This document shows, piece after piece, positions 17,067 through 25,524 of a DNA stretch of 64,000 nt. The position numbers were made by a program, and so were the translations under genes. A model generated the notes under the pieces. The model was not told the DNA's origin and ran no database searches. It worked only from the letters and a program-made list of their open reading frames with translations. The DNA comes from Aliigemmobacter aestuarii (GTDB lineage: Bacteria; Pseudomonadota; Alphaproteobacteria; Rhodobacterales; Rhodobacteraceae), in assembly GCF_004799285.1 (NCBI RefSeq), contig NZ_SSND01000001.1:806001-870000 (forward strand), read 5' to 3'. Numbering within the stretch: the first letter of the stretch is position 1; the number at the start of each line of letters is the position of its first letter.

Positions 17067-17942
17067 CTAGAGGAAGTGCAGCACTTCGCGCGACTGGGTT
17101 TCCAGATGGCGGCGCAGCTTGGCGAAGGCCGCAGCCTCAAGCTGGCGGACACGTTCTTTCGACAGGCCAAGCTCCTCACCCAGCGATTCCAGGGTGCGCG
17201 GTTCTTCGCGCAGCTTGCGTTCGGTGACGATGAAGCGTTCGCGCGCGTTCAGCGTGGCAAGTGCCGCCGCCAGCCAGCCCCGCAGGCGTTCTGAATCATG
17301 CGCGCCCTCGACGATCTCGGCGGCCTGTGCGCCATCGTCTTCCAGCGCCTCGATCCATTCGCGGCCTTCCTCGTCTGTCGACTGGGTGGCGTTCAGCGAA
17401 TAGTCGGACCCGGACAGGCGGCCTTCCATCATCTCGACATCCGACAGCGGAACGCCAAGATCCAAAGCGATCTTCTCGCGCAGCTGATGCGCATCGAGCG
17501 TCATGCCCGCAGCTTCGGCCTCGCGTTCCAGACGCGCCTGGACGCGGCGCATGTTGAAGAACAGCGCCTTCTGGCTGCTCGTCGAACCCGTCCGCACCAT
17601 CGACCAGTTGCGCATCACATAGTCCTGGATGCTGGCCTTGATCCACCATACGGCATAGGTCGAAAAGCGCACGCCGCGGTCCGGGTCGAACTTGTCGGCG
17701 GCCTTCATCAGGCCAAGGCTCGCCTCCTGGATCAGGTCGTTCATCGGCGCGCCATAGCGGCGGAACTTGGCCGCCATCGAGATTGCCAGCCGCATGTAGG
17801 CCGTGATCAGCCGGTGCAGCGCCGCCTCGTCCCGATGGTCGCGCCAGGCATAGGCCAGCCGCGCCTCGGTCTCGGCATCCAGAAGTTCGGCGCGCATCGC
17901 TTGGCGCGACATGGTTTGGTCTGTATATCCGTCTAGCGCCAT
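17067..17942 (-). CDS. rpoH: RNA polymerase sigma-32 factor, RpoHII-like
   Basis: The protein has 291 residues. The ATG at 17942 (MALDGYTDQ) follows a GGGGG ribosome site and gives the usual length. Sigma regions 2 (DLIQEASLGLMKAADKFD; FSTYAVWWIKASIQDY) and 4 (LSKERVRQLEAAAFAKLRRH) are clear, and QKALFFNMRR is the RpoH hallmark between regions 2 and 3. Rhodobacterales usually carry two RpoH factors. The N-terminus here looks like the RpoHII type that serves the singlet-oxygen response under RpoE. That subtype is my judgement, supported by a TGATCC box upstream. Confidence 0.9.
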   Translation of the reverse strand: MALDGYTDQTMSRQAMRAELLDAETEARLAYAWRDHRDEAALHRLITAYMRLAISMAAKFRRYGAPMNDLIQEASLGLMKAADKFDPDRGVRFSTYAVWWIKASIQDYVMRNWSMVRTGSTSSQKALFFNMRRVQARLEREAEAAGMTLDAHQLREKIALDLGVPLSDVEMMEGRLSGSDYSLNATQSTDEEGREWIEALEDDGAQAAEIVEGAHDSERLRGWLAAALATLNARERFIVTERKLREEPRTLESLGEELGLSKERVRQLEAAAFAKLRRHLETQSREVLHFL

Positions 17943-17993
17943 GACATCCCCCTGTCGGTGTCGCTCTCGGCGGTTTTGCCAATCATTGCAGGG

Positions 17994-18021
17994 GCTACGA
18001 GGGAACCGGGTGAGCGGATCA
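17994..18021 (-). promoter_or_regulatory. Candidate RpoE-type promoter of rpoH
   Basis: On the minus strand TGATCC lies at 18021-18016, the -35 element recognised by RpoE in Rhodobacter. About 15 bases later comes TCGTAG (18000-17995), a weak -10 candidate. The rpoH start is about 50 bp further on. The -35 match is exact; the -10 is uncertain. Confidence 0.4.
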
Positions 18022-18570
18022 AAAATAAAATCGCCATCCCTGCCACATCTTTCATTGGTCCTGGGCGGGGCACGGTCAGGCAAGTCACGATTTGCGGAGC
18101 GGCTGGTTGCCGCCAGCGGCCGGGGCCGCGTCTATCTGGCCACCGCCGAAGCCTGGGATGACGAGATGCGCGACAGGATCGCCGCGCACCGGTCCGACAG
18201 GGGCGAAGGCTGGCGCACCGTCGAGGCCCCGCGCGACGTGGGCGCCGTGCTGCGACAGGTCGCCGCGGACGAGGTCGTGCTGCTGGATTGCGCGACCCTC
18301 TGGCTGACCAACGTCATGCTGGCCGAGGCGGACCTTGCCGCCGAAACCGCATCCTTCCTGGCCGCGCTTTCGGCCTGCCCGGCGCCGGTCGTCGTCGTCT
18401 CGAACGAGGTGGGGCTGTCGATCGTGCCGGAAAACGCGCTGGCACGCCGGTTCCGCGACGAACAGGGGCGGCTCAACCAGAGGATCGCCGAGACGGCCGG
18501 GCTTGTTGTCGGCGTGATGGCCGGCCTGCCCTTCGTGCTGAAGGGCCAGTTGCCGGACGGCATGGCATGA
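18010..18570 (+). CDS. cobU: Adenosylcobinamide kinase/adenosylcobinamide-phosphate guanylyltransferase
   Basis: This 186-residue enzyme phosphorylates adenosylcobinamide and then forms GDP-cobinamide in late cobalamin assembly. The P-loop is GGARSGKS near residue 20, followed by RVYLATAEAWDDEM (guanylation region), VLLDCATLWLTN and SNEVGLSIVP. The GTG at 18010 is chosen because upstream frames would run into the divergent rpoH gene and the family is about 180 residues. The stop overlaps the next start by 4 bp. Confidence 0.92.
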   Translation: MSGSKIKSPSLPHLSLVLGGARSGKSRFAERLVAASGRGRVYLATAEAWDDEMRDRIAAHRSDRGEGWRTVEAPRDVGAVLRQVAADEVVLLDCATLWLTNVMLAEADLAAETASFLAALSACPAPVVVVSNEVGLSIVPENALARRFRDEQGRLNQRIAETAGLVVGVMAGLPFVLKGQLPDGMA

Positions 18571-19145
18571 CCCGGTTCTGGTGGGTACGGCACGGGCCGA
18601 CGCATCAGAAGACCTTTACCGGCTGGCGCGACGTGCCCGCCGATCTTTCCGATACCGAGGCGCTGGCGAGGCTGAATGAATTCCTGCCTGCCGATGCCCT
18701 GCTGATCTCGTCCGACCTGATCCGGGCGGTGGCGACCGCCGATGCGCTGGCCACGGGGCGGACCCGCCTACCGCATGACCCGGCGCTGCGCGAGATCCAT
18801 TTCGGCGACTGGGACGGGCTGCACTGGACCGAGGTCGACGCCCGCGATCCCGGTCTGGCGCGGGCCTATTGGGAAACCCCCGGCGACATCGCGCCCCCCG
18901 GCGGCGAAAGCTGGAACGCGGCGGCGGGGCGGGTTTCGGCGGCGGTGGATCGGCTTGTCCGCGCGCATCCCGGCGCGGACCTGGTCGTCGTGGCCCATTT
19001 CGGGGCGATCCTGACGCAGGTTCAGGCCGCGCGCGGCTGTTCCGCCGCCGAGGTTCTGGCACAGGGCATCGACACGCTTTCGGTGACGCGCCTGGACCGG
19101 GACGGGGCCGGCTGGATCGAACGGATCGTCAATCACTGCCCCTGA
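18567..19145 (+). CDS. Histidine phosphatase family protein, possible alpha-ribazole phosphatase
   Basis: This 192-residue phosphoglycerate-mutase-like phosphatase opens with WWVRHGPTH, where the RHG histidine is the phospho-acceptor. It continues with SSDLIRAVATA, REIHFGDWDG and VVAHFGAIL, whose histidine completes the catalytic set. The ATGA overlap with cobU shows coupled translation. This supports a CobC-like role, removing the phosphate of alpha-ribazole 5'-phosphate or adenosylcobalamin phosphate. The substrate is inferred from the neighbour. Confidence 0.8.
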   Translation: MTRFWWVRHGPTHQKTFTGWRDVPADLSDTEALARLNEFLPADALLISSDLIRAVATADALATGRTRLPHDPALREIHFGDWDGLHWTEVDARDPGLARAYWETPGDIAPPGGESWNAAAGRVSAAVDRLVRAHPGADLVVVAHFGAILTQVQAARGCSAAEVLAQGIDTLSVTRLDRDGAGWIERIVNHCP

Positions 19146-19242
19146 CGGGCCTGCCCCCTGCTTTGCCGCCTTGCTGAAACGCCCCTTTCGCCTGTCTCCG
19201 CCACGGCGTAGCCTGCGCGTGGATTGCCAAAGGATTGCCGGA

Positions 19243-20115
19243 ATGACCTATGACCTTGTGATCGGGGACCGCGCCTATTCAAGCTGGTCGCTGCGCGGCT
19301 GGCTTTTGTTCTACGCCTTCGGCATCCCGGTCCGGCTGCATCGCGCCCGGCTTTATACCAACGAACTGCCCAACCTTCTGAAATCCTTCCATCCCGCGCG
19401 CACCGCGCCCACCATGCGCACCCCGGCGGGAACCGTCGTTCCCGAAAGCCTTGCCATCGCCGAGGAACTGGCCAGCCGCCACCCCGAGGCGGGGATCTGG
19501 CCCGCCGATCCCGAGGCCCGCGCCGTGGCGCGGGCGCTGGCCGCCGAGATGCATGCAGGCTTCACCGCGCTCCGCAGCCATTGCCCGATGAACCTGCGCG
19601 TGTCCTACACGGATTGCGCCCCGCCGCAGGCGGTGCTGGACGATCTGGCCCGGCTTCAGGTCATCTGGGACTGGGCGCGCGCGGCCACGGGCGCCACCGG
19701 GCCCTGGCTTTGCGGCGCCTATTCGGCGGTGGATGTGTTCTTTGCCCCGGTTGCGACGCGGATCGCCACCTACAACCTGCCGGTGGACGGGCCCGCCCGC
19801 GCCTATGTTGCGGCACATCTGGCGCATCCCTCGTTCCGCCGCTGGCGCGCGATGGGGATGGTCGACGGGCCGGATCAGGCGTTTTACCGCCGGGACTATC
19901 CGATCCGGCCCTGGCCCGGCCCCGTGCCGCTGCCCGCGCGGGCCGTGGACGGGACAGCATCGGAAGACGCCGCCTGCCCCTATTCGAGCGACCCGGTCAC
20001 GCATGTTCTGGAACTCGACGGGCGGCGGTTCGGCTTCTGCAACGCCTTCTGCCGCGACAAGACCATGGCCGACCCCGAAGCGTGGCCCGCCTTCATGGCG
20101 CTTTACCGTTCGTAA
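19243..20115 (+). CDS. Glutathione S-transferase with C-terminal YHS-like cysteine module
   Basis: The protein has 290 residues from the ATG at 19243 (MTYDLVIGDRAYSSWS), chosen for its typical GST opening. Residues 1-85 look like a thioredoxin-fold GST domain (VPESLAIAEEL as the glutathione-binding segment), and 90-230 like the helical domain. The last ~46 residues carry Cys245, Cys266 and Cys270 in CPYSSDPV...FGFCNAFCRDK, which resembles a YHS/TRASH metal-binding motif. Fusion of the two is unusual. The function of the tail is unknown. Confidence 0.8.
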   Translation: MTYDLVIGDRAYSSWSLRGWLLFYAFGIPVRLHRARLYTNELPNLLKSFHPARTAPTMRTPAGTVVPESLAIAEELASRHPEAGIWPADPEARAVARALAAEMHAGFTALRSHCPMNLRVSYTDCAPPQAVLDDLARLQVIWDWARAATGATGPWLCGAYSAVDVFFAPVATRIATYNLPVDGPARAYVAAHLAHPSFRRWRAMGMVDGPDQAFYRRDYPIRPWPGPVPLPARAVDGTASEDAACPYSSDPVTHVLELDGRRFGFCNAFCRDKTMADPEAWPAFMALYRS

Positions 20116-20171
20116 ACCATTTCCACGCTACGCCTCGGGTTAACAGGGGTTAACAAAGGGCAGCGCAGGCA

Positions 20172-21686
20172 ATGGTGGCACGGGCCTTTACGGTCGCCTT
20201 CGAAGGGGTCGAGGCGCGCATGGTCGAAGTGCAATGCGCCACCGCGCCAGGGCTTCCGTCGTTCACCGTCGTGGGCCTGCCCGACAAGGCGGTCAGCGAA
20301 GCCAAGGAACGGGTGCGGGCGGCGCTGTCGGCGATGTCGATCGCGCTGCCCTCAAAGCGGATCACCATCAACCTGTCGCCCGCCGACCTGCCCAAGGAAG
20401 GCTCGCATTTCGACCTGCCGATCGCGCTGGCGCTGCTGGCCGCGCTGGAGATCATCCCGGCCGACGATGTCGAACGCACGGTGGCCCTTGGCGAGTTGTC
20501 GCTGGACGGGCGGCTGGTGCCGGTGGTGGGGGCGCTGCCCGCCGCGATGGCGGCGGCGGTCGCGGACCGCGCGCTGCTTTGCCCGCGCGACTGCGGGGCC
20601 GAGGCGGCCTGGGTCGGGGCGACGCAGGTCCTGGCCCCCGCCTCGCTCGACCAGGTGGTGCGCCACTACACCGGGCAGGCGCCGCTGACCCCGGCCGAGG
20701 CGGGCGAGGTGGCCCGTGCCGGCCACCCCCGCGACCTGCGCGAGGTCAAGGGCCAGGAACGCGCCAAGCGCGCGCTCGAAATCGCTGCGGCCGGACGGCA
20801 TCACATGCTGATGGTGGGCAGCCCCGGGTCGGGCAAATCGATGCTGGCCGCGCGCCTGCCCGGCATCCTGCCGCCGCTTTCGGCAGCCGAGGCGCTGGAA
20901 ACCTCGATGATCCATTCGCTTGCGGGGCTGCTGAACGAAGGCGGGATAAGCCGCGACAGGCCCTTTCGCGAACCCCATCACACCGCCTCGATGGCCGCGA
21001 TCGTGGGCGGCGGGCGCGGCGCGAAACCGGGCGAGATCAGCCTTGCCCACAACGGCGTCCTGTTCATGGACGAATTCCCCGAATTCCCGCGCACCGTACT
21101 GGAAACCCTGCGCCAGCCGATCGAGACGGGCGAGGTGGTGGTCGCCCGCGCCAATGCCCATGTGCGCTATCCCTGCCGGTTCCTTCTGGTGGCCGCGGCA
21201 AACCCCTGCCGCTGCGGCCACATGGCCGACCCGGCGCGGGCATGCGCACGCGTGCCGGCCTGCGGGGCAGAGTATCTGGGGCGCATCTCGGGGCCGCTGA
21301 TGGACCGGTTCGACCTGCGGGTCGAGGTGCCGCCCGTGGCCTATACAGACCTGGACCTTCCCGCCTCGGGTGATGCCTCGCCCGTGGTCGCCGCCCGGGT
21401 GGAACGGGCACGCGACCGGCAGGCGCGGCGCTTCGCGGGCCATCCCCATGCACGGGTCAATGCCGATGCCGAGGGCGCGCTTCTGGACGAAGTGGCGACA
21501 CCGGATGCCGGGGGCCGCGCGCTGCTGTCGCGGGTGGCCGAACGCTTTGGCCTTTCGGCGCGCGGCTATCACCGGGTGCTGCGCGTCGCGCGCACCATCG
21601 CCGATCTGGACGGGTCCGACGGGGTGCGCCAGCCGCATGTGGCCGAGGCGGTCAGCTACCGGCTGGCCGTGCCGACCCCAGGCTGA
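20172..21686 (+). CDS. comM: YifB/ComM-family Mg-chelatase-like AAA+ ATPase
   Basis: This 504-residue protein has an N-terminal Lon-protease-like domain (GLPDKAVSEAKERV; ALALLAALEIIP), an AAA+ domain with Walker A GSPGSGKSM near residue 220 and Walker B VLFMDEFPEF near 298, a cysteine cluster (NPCRCGHMADPARACARVPAC) typical of this family, and a C-terminal helical domain. ComM is a branch-migration helicase that extends the joint molecule during natural transformation. Two GGTTAACA direct repeats lie just upstream (20131-20155). Confidence 0.92.
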   Translation: MVARAFTVAFEGVEARMVEVQCATAPGLPSFTVVGLPDKAVSEAKERVRAALSAMSIALPSKRITINLSPADLPKEGSHFDLPIALALLAALEIIPADDVERTVALGELSLDGRLVPVVGALPAAMAAAVADRALLCPRDCGAEAAWVGATQVLAPASLDQVVRHYTGQAPLTPAEAGEVARAGHPRDLREVKGQERAKRALEIAAAGRHHMLMVGSPGSGKSMLAARLPGILPPLSAAEALETSMIHSLAGLLNEGGISRDRPFREPHHTASMAAIVGGGRGAKPGEISLAHNGVLFMDEFPEFPRTVLETLRQPIETGEVVVARANAHVRYPCRFLLVAAANPCRCGHMADPARACARVPACGAEYLGRISGPLMDRFDLRVEVPPVAYTDLDLPASGDASPVVAARVERARDRQARRFAGHPHARVNADAEGALLDEVATPDAGGRALLSRVAERFGLSARGYHRVLRVARTIADLDGSDGVRQPHVAEAVSYRLAVPTPG

Positions 21687-21707
21687 GCCGCGCGCCGGGG
21701 TGCGGCC

Positions 21708-22652
21708 TCAGCCGCGGCTCTTTTCCTCGATCACCTGCCAGATCCGTTCGGCAGTGTTGATCCCGTCGAACCGCTCCAGCTCCTGTATGCCGGTGGGCGA
21801 GGTCACGTTGATCTCGGTCAGCCAGTCGCCGATCACGTCGATGCCGACGAAGATCTGCCCGCTGTCGCGCAGCGTGGGGCCGATGGCGGCGCAGATCTCA
21901 AGATCGCGCGGGGTCAGCCCGACCTGTTCGGGCCGCCCGCCCACATGCATGTTCGACCGCGTCTCGCCGGCCTGGGGCACGCGGTTGATGGCGCCCACCG
22001 GCTCGCCGTTCACCAGGATGATGCGCTTGTCGCCCTTCGCGACCGCCGGCAGGAATTTCTGCACGATCAGCGGCTCGCGGCTCATGCCGGTGAAAAGCTC
22101 GTGCAGCGAGGCGAGGTTGCGGTCGTTCGGGTCCAGCCGGAACACGCCCGCCCCGCCATTGCCGTAAAGCGGCTTGAGGATGATGTCGCCATGACGCGCC
22201 TTGAAGGCACGGATCGTCGCCAGATCGCGCGCGATGGCGGTCGGCGGGGTCAGGTCCGGGAACCGCAGGACCAGCAGCTTTTCAGGATAGTTGCGCACCC
22301 AGAACGGGTCGTTCACCACCAGCGTCTTGGGATGGATCATCTCCAGCAGATGGGTGGTGGTGATGTAGCCCATGTCGAAGGGCGGGTCCTGCCGCAGCCA
22401 GACCACGTCGAAGCTGCCCAGATCCACCTCGGCCTCGTCCCCGAAGGTGACATGGTTGCCGACCTCGCGGCGCAGCGTGACCGGCCAGCCCCGCGCCATC
22501 ACCCGCCCCTCGACAAAGGCCAGACGGTCGGGCGTGTAGTAGAACAGGGAATGCCCCCGCGCCTGAGCCTCGATCGCGATGCGAAAGGTCGAATCGGCAT
22601 TGATGTTGATCGACCCAATCGGGTCCATCTGCAGGGCGACTTTCAGGGCCAT
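21708..22652 (-). CDS. gshB: Glutathione synthetase
   Basis: This 314-residue ATP-grasp enzyme joins glycine to gamma-glutamylcysteine. The start at 22652 ([17 protein letters not shown]) follows GGAGAACGCC and matches the family. Visible motifs include [19 protein letters not shown] near residue 78, [16 protein letters not shown] (ATP-grasp glycine-rich loop) near 160, and [17 protein letters not shown] near the end. It lies downstream of rsmI and yraN, as in many Rhodobacterales, but is separated from yraN by 366 bp. Confidence 0.96.
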   Translation of the reverse strand: MALKVALQMDPIGSININADSTFRIAIEAQARGHSLFYYTPDRLAFVEGRVMARGWPVTLRREVGNHVTFGDEAEVDLGSFDVVWLRQDPPFDMGYITTTHLLEMIHPKTLVVNDPFWVRNYPEKLLVLRFPDLTPPTAIARDLATIRAFKARHGDIILKPLYGNGGAGVFRLDPNDRNLASLHELFTGMSREPLIVQKFLPAVAKGDKRIILVNGEPVGAINRVPQAGETRSNMHVGGRPEQVGLTPRDLEICAAIGPTLRDSGQIFVGIDVIGDWLTEINVTSPTGIQELERFDGINTAERIWQVIEEKSRG

Positions 22653-22804
22653 GGCGTTCTCCGCATGACATTCAGGGGGCGTGGGCCCCTTTCTTGGCCC
22701 AGCCCCGCGCCGGATGCAATCGCAAGCAGGACGCCACGAAACACGACACCGGAAAGCAAGAGGGCGGGAAGCAAGACGGCGGCGGCCCAGACCGGAGGGC
22801 GCAT
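22643..22804 (-). CDS. Possible 53-residue membrane protein overlapping the gshB start
   Basis: This short frame starts [20 protein letters not shown] and encodes one clear hydrophobic helix followed by a basic tail. It ends 10 bp inside gshB, an arrangement that could couple gshB translation. The ribosome site is poor, and I know no family. The same frame extends upstream through a 16-bp tandem repeat that cannot be coding throughout. It could be a chance frame. Confidence 0.25.
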   Translation of the reverse strand: MRPPVWAAAVLLPALLLSGVVFRGVLLAIASGAGLGQERGPRPLNVMRRTPWP

Positions 22805-23018
22805 GTCCGCACAAGGCGCGACCGGTGCAAGCGGGACAAGACGCGCGACGGGCGGAAATCCGACGGGCAAAATCGGCGACGGGCCAAACCGGCGACGGGT
22901 AAGATCAGCGACGGACCAAACCGGCGACGTCTCGAAAGACAGGCGCGCCCGCTCCATGGCGCCGCGGGCGCCCATCGTGCCGCCGTCACGCGCCGCCGTC
23001 ATGCGCCGCCGCGCGCCA
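22653..23018. other. 366-bp gap between yraN and gshB
   Basis: The gap holds the possible 53-residue frame (22643-22804) and a 16-bp tandem repeat (22846-22929). The flanks of the repeat are also low in complexity: purine-rich stretches to the left, GCC/GCG-rich triplets at 22955-23018. I see no hairpin terminator or clear promoter. Confidence 0.6.
22846..22929. repeat. 16-bp tandem repeat, about five units
   Basis: Units read cgacgggcaaaatcgg (22861), cgacgggccaaaccgg (22877), cgacgggtaagatcag (22893), cgacggaccaaaccgg (22909). A 15-bp unit (22846) precedes them and a partial unit (22925) follows. The period of 16 is not a multiple of three, which argues against coding. The unit is half-conserved: CGACGG is fixed and the rest varies. 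Confidence 0.8.
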
Positions 23019-23372
23019 TCATGCGGCGAAGGCGTTCTCGATCACCTCGATCCGTCCCGCGCCATCCACCAGCGCCACGTCGAAGCGCGATTCGGTCAGC
23101 TGTCCGGCGGGTTCACCGGCAAGGAATTCGGCCGCCGCATTCCAGATCCGCGCCATCTGGCGGGAACCGAGATGCTGCGCCGCCTCGGCATGGGTCGCGC
23201 TCTGCTTTACCTCGATGAAGATCACGCGCCCGCCATCCCGCGCGATCAGGTCGATCTCGCCTGAATGGCCGCGCCAGCGTTCGGCGGCGATGGATCGCCC
23301 CTGCCCTGCATAATGCCGTGCGACCGCCTGCTCGGCGGCCCGTCCCGCATGCCAGGATCGCGCGCCGCTCAT
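23019..23372 (-). CDS. yraN: YraN family protein (UPF0102)
   Basis: This 117-residue protein has the restriction-endonuclease-like UPF0102 fold: GRAAEQAVARHY near residue 10, then GHSGEIDLIARD and VIFIEVKQS, which together carry the putative metal-binding E/D...ExK residues. The cellular role is undefined; a nuclease acting on nucleic acid intermediates is suspected for the family. The start at 23372 overlaps the rsmI stop by 4 bp, a conserved pairing. Confidence 0.9.
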   Translation of the reverse strand: MSGARSWHAGRAAEQAVARHYAGQGRSIAAERWRGHSGEIDLIARDGGRVIFIEVKQSATHAEAAQHLGSRQMARIWNAAAEFLAGEPAGQLTESRFDVALVDGAGRIEVIENAFAA

Positions 23373-24244
23373 GTCGCGCCCGCAAGGCGCAAGGCGGCCT
23401 GATAGACCTCGCGACGGGGCAACCCCAGCGCATCGGCCACCGCCGCGGCCGCATCCTTGACCGTCATGTCCCGCAACGCCATCTTCAGCGCCTCCTCCAT
23501 CTCTGCCGCCCCGGCGCGGGCCGGGGCCGCGCGGTCGATGACAAGGACGATCTCGCCCTTCACCTCGCGCCCGCCGAACCGTTCGGCCAGTTCCGCCAGC
23601 GTGCCGCGCGCCACTTCCTCGAACCGTTTGGTCAGTTCCCGGCATAGCGCAGCCTGCCGCGTCTGTCCGAAGGTTTCGCAGAGTTCGGTTAATGTTTCCC
23701 CAACGCGCTTGGGGGATTCGTAAAGGACGACCGTCGCCTTGGTCTGCGCCAGTTCGGCAAGGAAGGCACGCCGGGCCGCCCTTGTCGCTGGCGGGAAGCC
23801 TGCAAAAAGGAACCGGTCGGAGGGCAGCCCCGCCACGCAAAGCGCGGCGAGGACGGCCGAGGGGCCCGGCGCCGCCAGGACCGGAAGGCCCGCCTCGATT
23901 GCGGCGCGCGACAGCTGGTATCCGGGATCGGCGACGAGGGGCGTCCCGGCCTCGGAGGCATAGACCACCGAACGCCCGTCCTTGAGAGCGGCGATGATGC
24001 GGGGGCGCATCTGATCGCCGTTGTGATCGTGATAAGCCCAGAGCGGGCGCCCGCCGAGCGCGATCCCGTGGATCGCCATCAGGTGCCTCAGGCTGCGTGT
24101 GTCTTCGGCCACCAGAACATCGGCGCCGGCCAGCAGGTCCAGCGCGCGCAGCGTGATGTCGCGGGCCGCGCCGATCGGCGTGGCGATGAAATGCAGACCC
24201 GGCGCAATCCCTGCCGCCGCAGGCCGGCTCTTGCCGATCGTCAC
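23369..24244 (-). CDS. rsmI: 16S rRNA (cytidine-1402-2'-O)-methyltransferase
   Basis: This 291-residue SAM-dependent enzyme methylates the 2'-hydroxyl of C1402 in the decoding centre. The tetrapyrrole-methylase-type fold is visible: GLHFIATPIGAARDITLRAL near residue 16, VAEDTRSLRHLM near 48, SEAGTPLVADPGYQL near 100 and ESPKRVGETL near 178. It is the first gene of the leftward rsmI-yraN unit and is divergent from the LpoA-like lipoprotein gene, as in many Proteobacteria. Confidence 0.95.
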   Translation of the reverse strand: MTIGKSRPAAAGIAPGLHFIATPIGAARDITLRALDLLAGADVLVAEDTRSLRHLMAIHGIALGGRPLWAYHDHNGDQMRPRIIAALKDGRSVVYASEAGTPLVADPGYQLSRAAIEAGLPVLAAPGPSAVLAALCVAGLPSDRFLFAGFPPATRAARRAFLAELAQTKATVVLYESPKRVGETLTELCETFGQTRQAALCRELTKRFEEVARGTLAELAERFGGREVKGEIVLVIDRAAPARAGAAEMEEALKMALRDMTVKDAAAAVADALGLPRREVYQAALRLAGAT

Positions 24245-24342
24245 GTCGCTGCCCCTTCCATCGTCCCTGACAAGTTTACTTCACGCGCCAAACCGCTTAG
24301 GGTCGGAAGACTGCTCGACCCAGGGAGTGAGGTAATCCGCGC

Positions 24343-25524
24343 ATGTTGTCCGTTTTGAGTCTGGCCCGCAAGTCGGCAGCCGTTCTGGTTGCCCTTTTCA
24401 CGTCCCTCGCGCTTGCGGCCTGCGTCCCGACGCCGAATCTTGCCGGCCGCAGTGGCCCCCGGGTCGACACCTCGCAACCGGTTCCCGTCGCGCTTCTGGT
24501 GCCCGGCGGATCGGGCCAGGCCAGCGACGAGTTGCTGGCGCGGTCGCTGCAGAACGCGGCGCGGATGGCGATCAACGATCTGGGCGGGGTCGCGATCGAC
24601 CTGCGCGTCTACAACACCGCCGGCCAGCCCGGACAGGCGCAGGCGATGGCGCTGAAGGCCGCCGACGAGGGCGCGAAGATCGTGCTGGGCCCCGTCTTCG
24701 CGCAGGAGGCCAACGCGGTGGGCGTGGCGCTTGCCGCGCGCGGGATCAACGTGCTGTCCTTCTCGAACAACACCGACATTGCGGGCGGAAACGTCTTCGT
24801 GATGGGGCCGACCTTCCAGAACACGGCGAGCCGGCTTGCGACCTATGCCGCCCGTCAGGGCAAGCGGCGCGTCATGGTCGTCTATGACCAGAACACCGCA
24901 GGTCAGATCGGCAAGGCCGCGATCGAACAGGGCGTCGCGCGCGCCGGGGGATCGGTCGTGGCGGCGCAGGGCTATGAATTCTCGCAGAACGGGATCGTCA
25001 GCGCGATTCCGGGCATTGCCGCCACCGCGCGCGCCTCGGGGGCGGATGCGCTTTTCCTGACGGCCGACAGCGCCGGGGCGCTGCCGCTTGTCACGCAGCT
25101 TCTGCGCGACAATCAGGTCAACCCCGAAACCACCAAGTTCATCGGCCTGACCCGCTGGGACATTCCGGCCGCGACGCAAAGCCTGCCCGGCGTGCAGGGG
25201 GGCTGGTTCGCGCTGCCTGATCCGGCGCTTTATCAGCAGTATCAGTCGCGCTATCAGGCCGCCTATGGCGAGGCGCCGCACCCGATCTCGGGTCTGGCCT
25301 ATGACGGCATCGCGGCCATCGGCGCGCTGCTCAAGCAGGGCAAGGCCGATGCGCTGACCGGGGCCGCACTGACCCAAGGGGCCGGCTTCGTCGGGGTGGG
25401 CGGGATCTTCCGCCTGCGCCCCGACGGCACCAACGAACGCGGTCTGGCCGTGGCCGAGATCCGCAACAACCAGGTGATCGTGATTGACCCCGCGCCCCGC
25501 AGCTTCGCAGGCGCCGGTTTCTGA
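24343..25524 (+). CDS. Penicillin-binding protein activator, LpoA-like lipoprotein
   Basis: This 393-residue protein has a lipoprotein signal peptide ending LALAAC at Cys27. The rest is a periplasmic-binding type-1 fold (VPVALLVPGGSG; VLGPVFAQEANAVG; VMVVYDQNTAGQIGKAA; GLAYDGIAAIGALL). The family is labelled LpoA-like because the fold matches the C-terminal half of LpoA, which activates PBP1A; the N-terminal TPR part of gamma-proteobacterial LpoA is absent here. It would sit in the outer membrane facing the periplasm. Confidence 0.82.
   Translation: MLSVLSLARKSAAVLVALFTSLALAACVPTPNLAGRSGPRVDTSQPVPVALLVPGGSGQASDELLARSLQNAARMAINDLGGVAIDLRVYNTAGQPGQAQAMALKAADEGAKIVLGPVFAQEANAVGVALAARGINVLSFSNNTDIAGGNVFVMGPTFQNTASRLATYAARQGKRRVMVVYDQNTAGQIGKAAIEQGVARAGGSVVAAQGYEFSQNGIVSAIPGIAATARASGADALFLTADSAGALPLVTQLLRDNQVNPETTKFIGLTRWDIPAATQSLPGVQGGWFALPDPALYQQYQSRYQAAYGEAPHPISGLAYDGIAAIGALLKQGKADALTGAALTQGAGFVGVGGIFRLRPDGTNERGLAVAEIRNNQVIVIDPAPRSFAGAGF

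Noticed and set aside
20131-20155. Two GGTTAACA direct repeats before comM as a competence regulator site
   Set aside because: Only two short copies occur, and GGTTAAC is common near genes in this group and in elements A and B. There is no evidence for a regulator.
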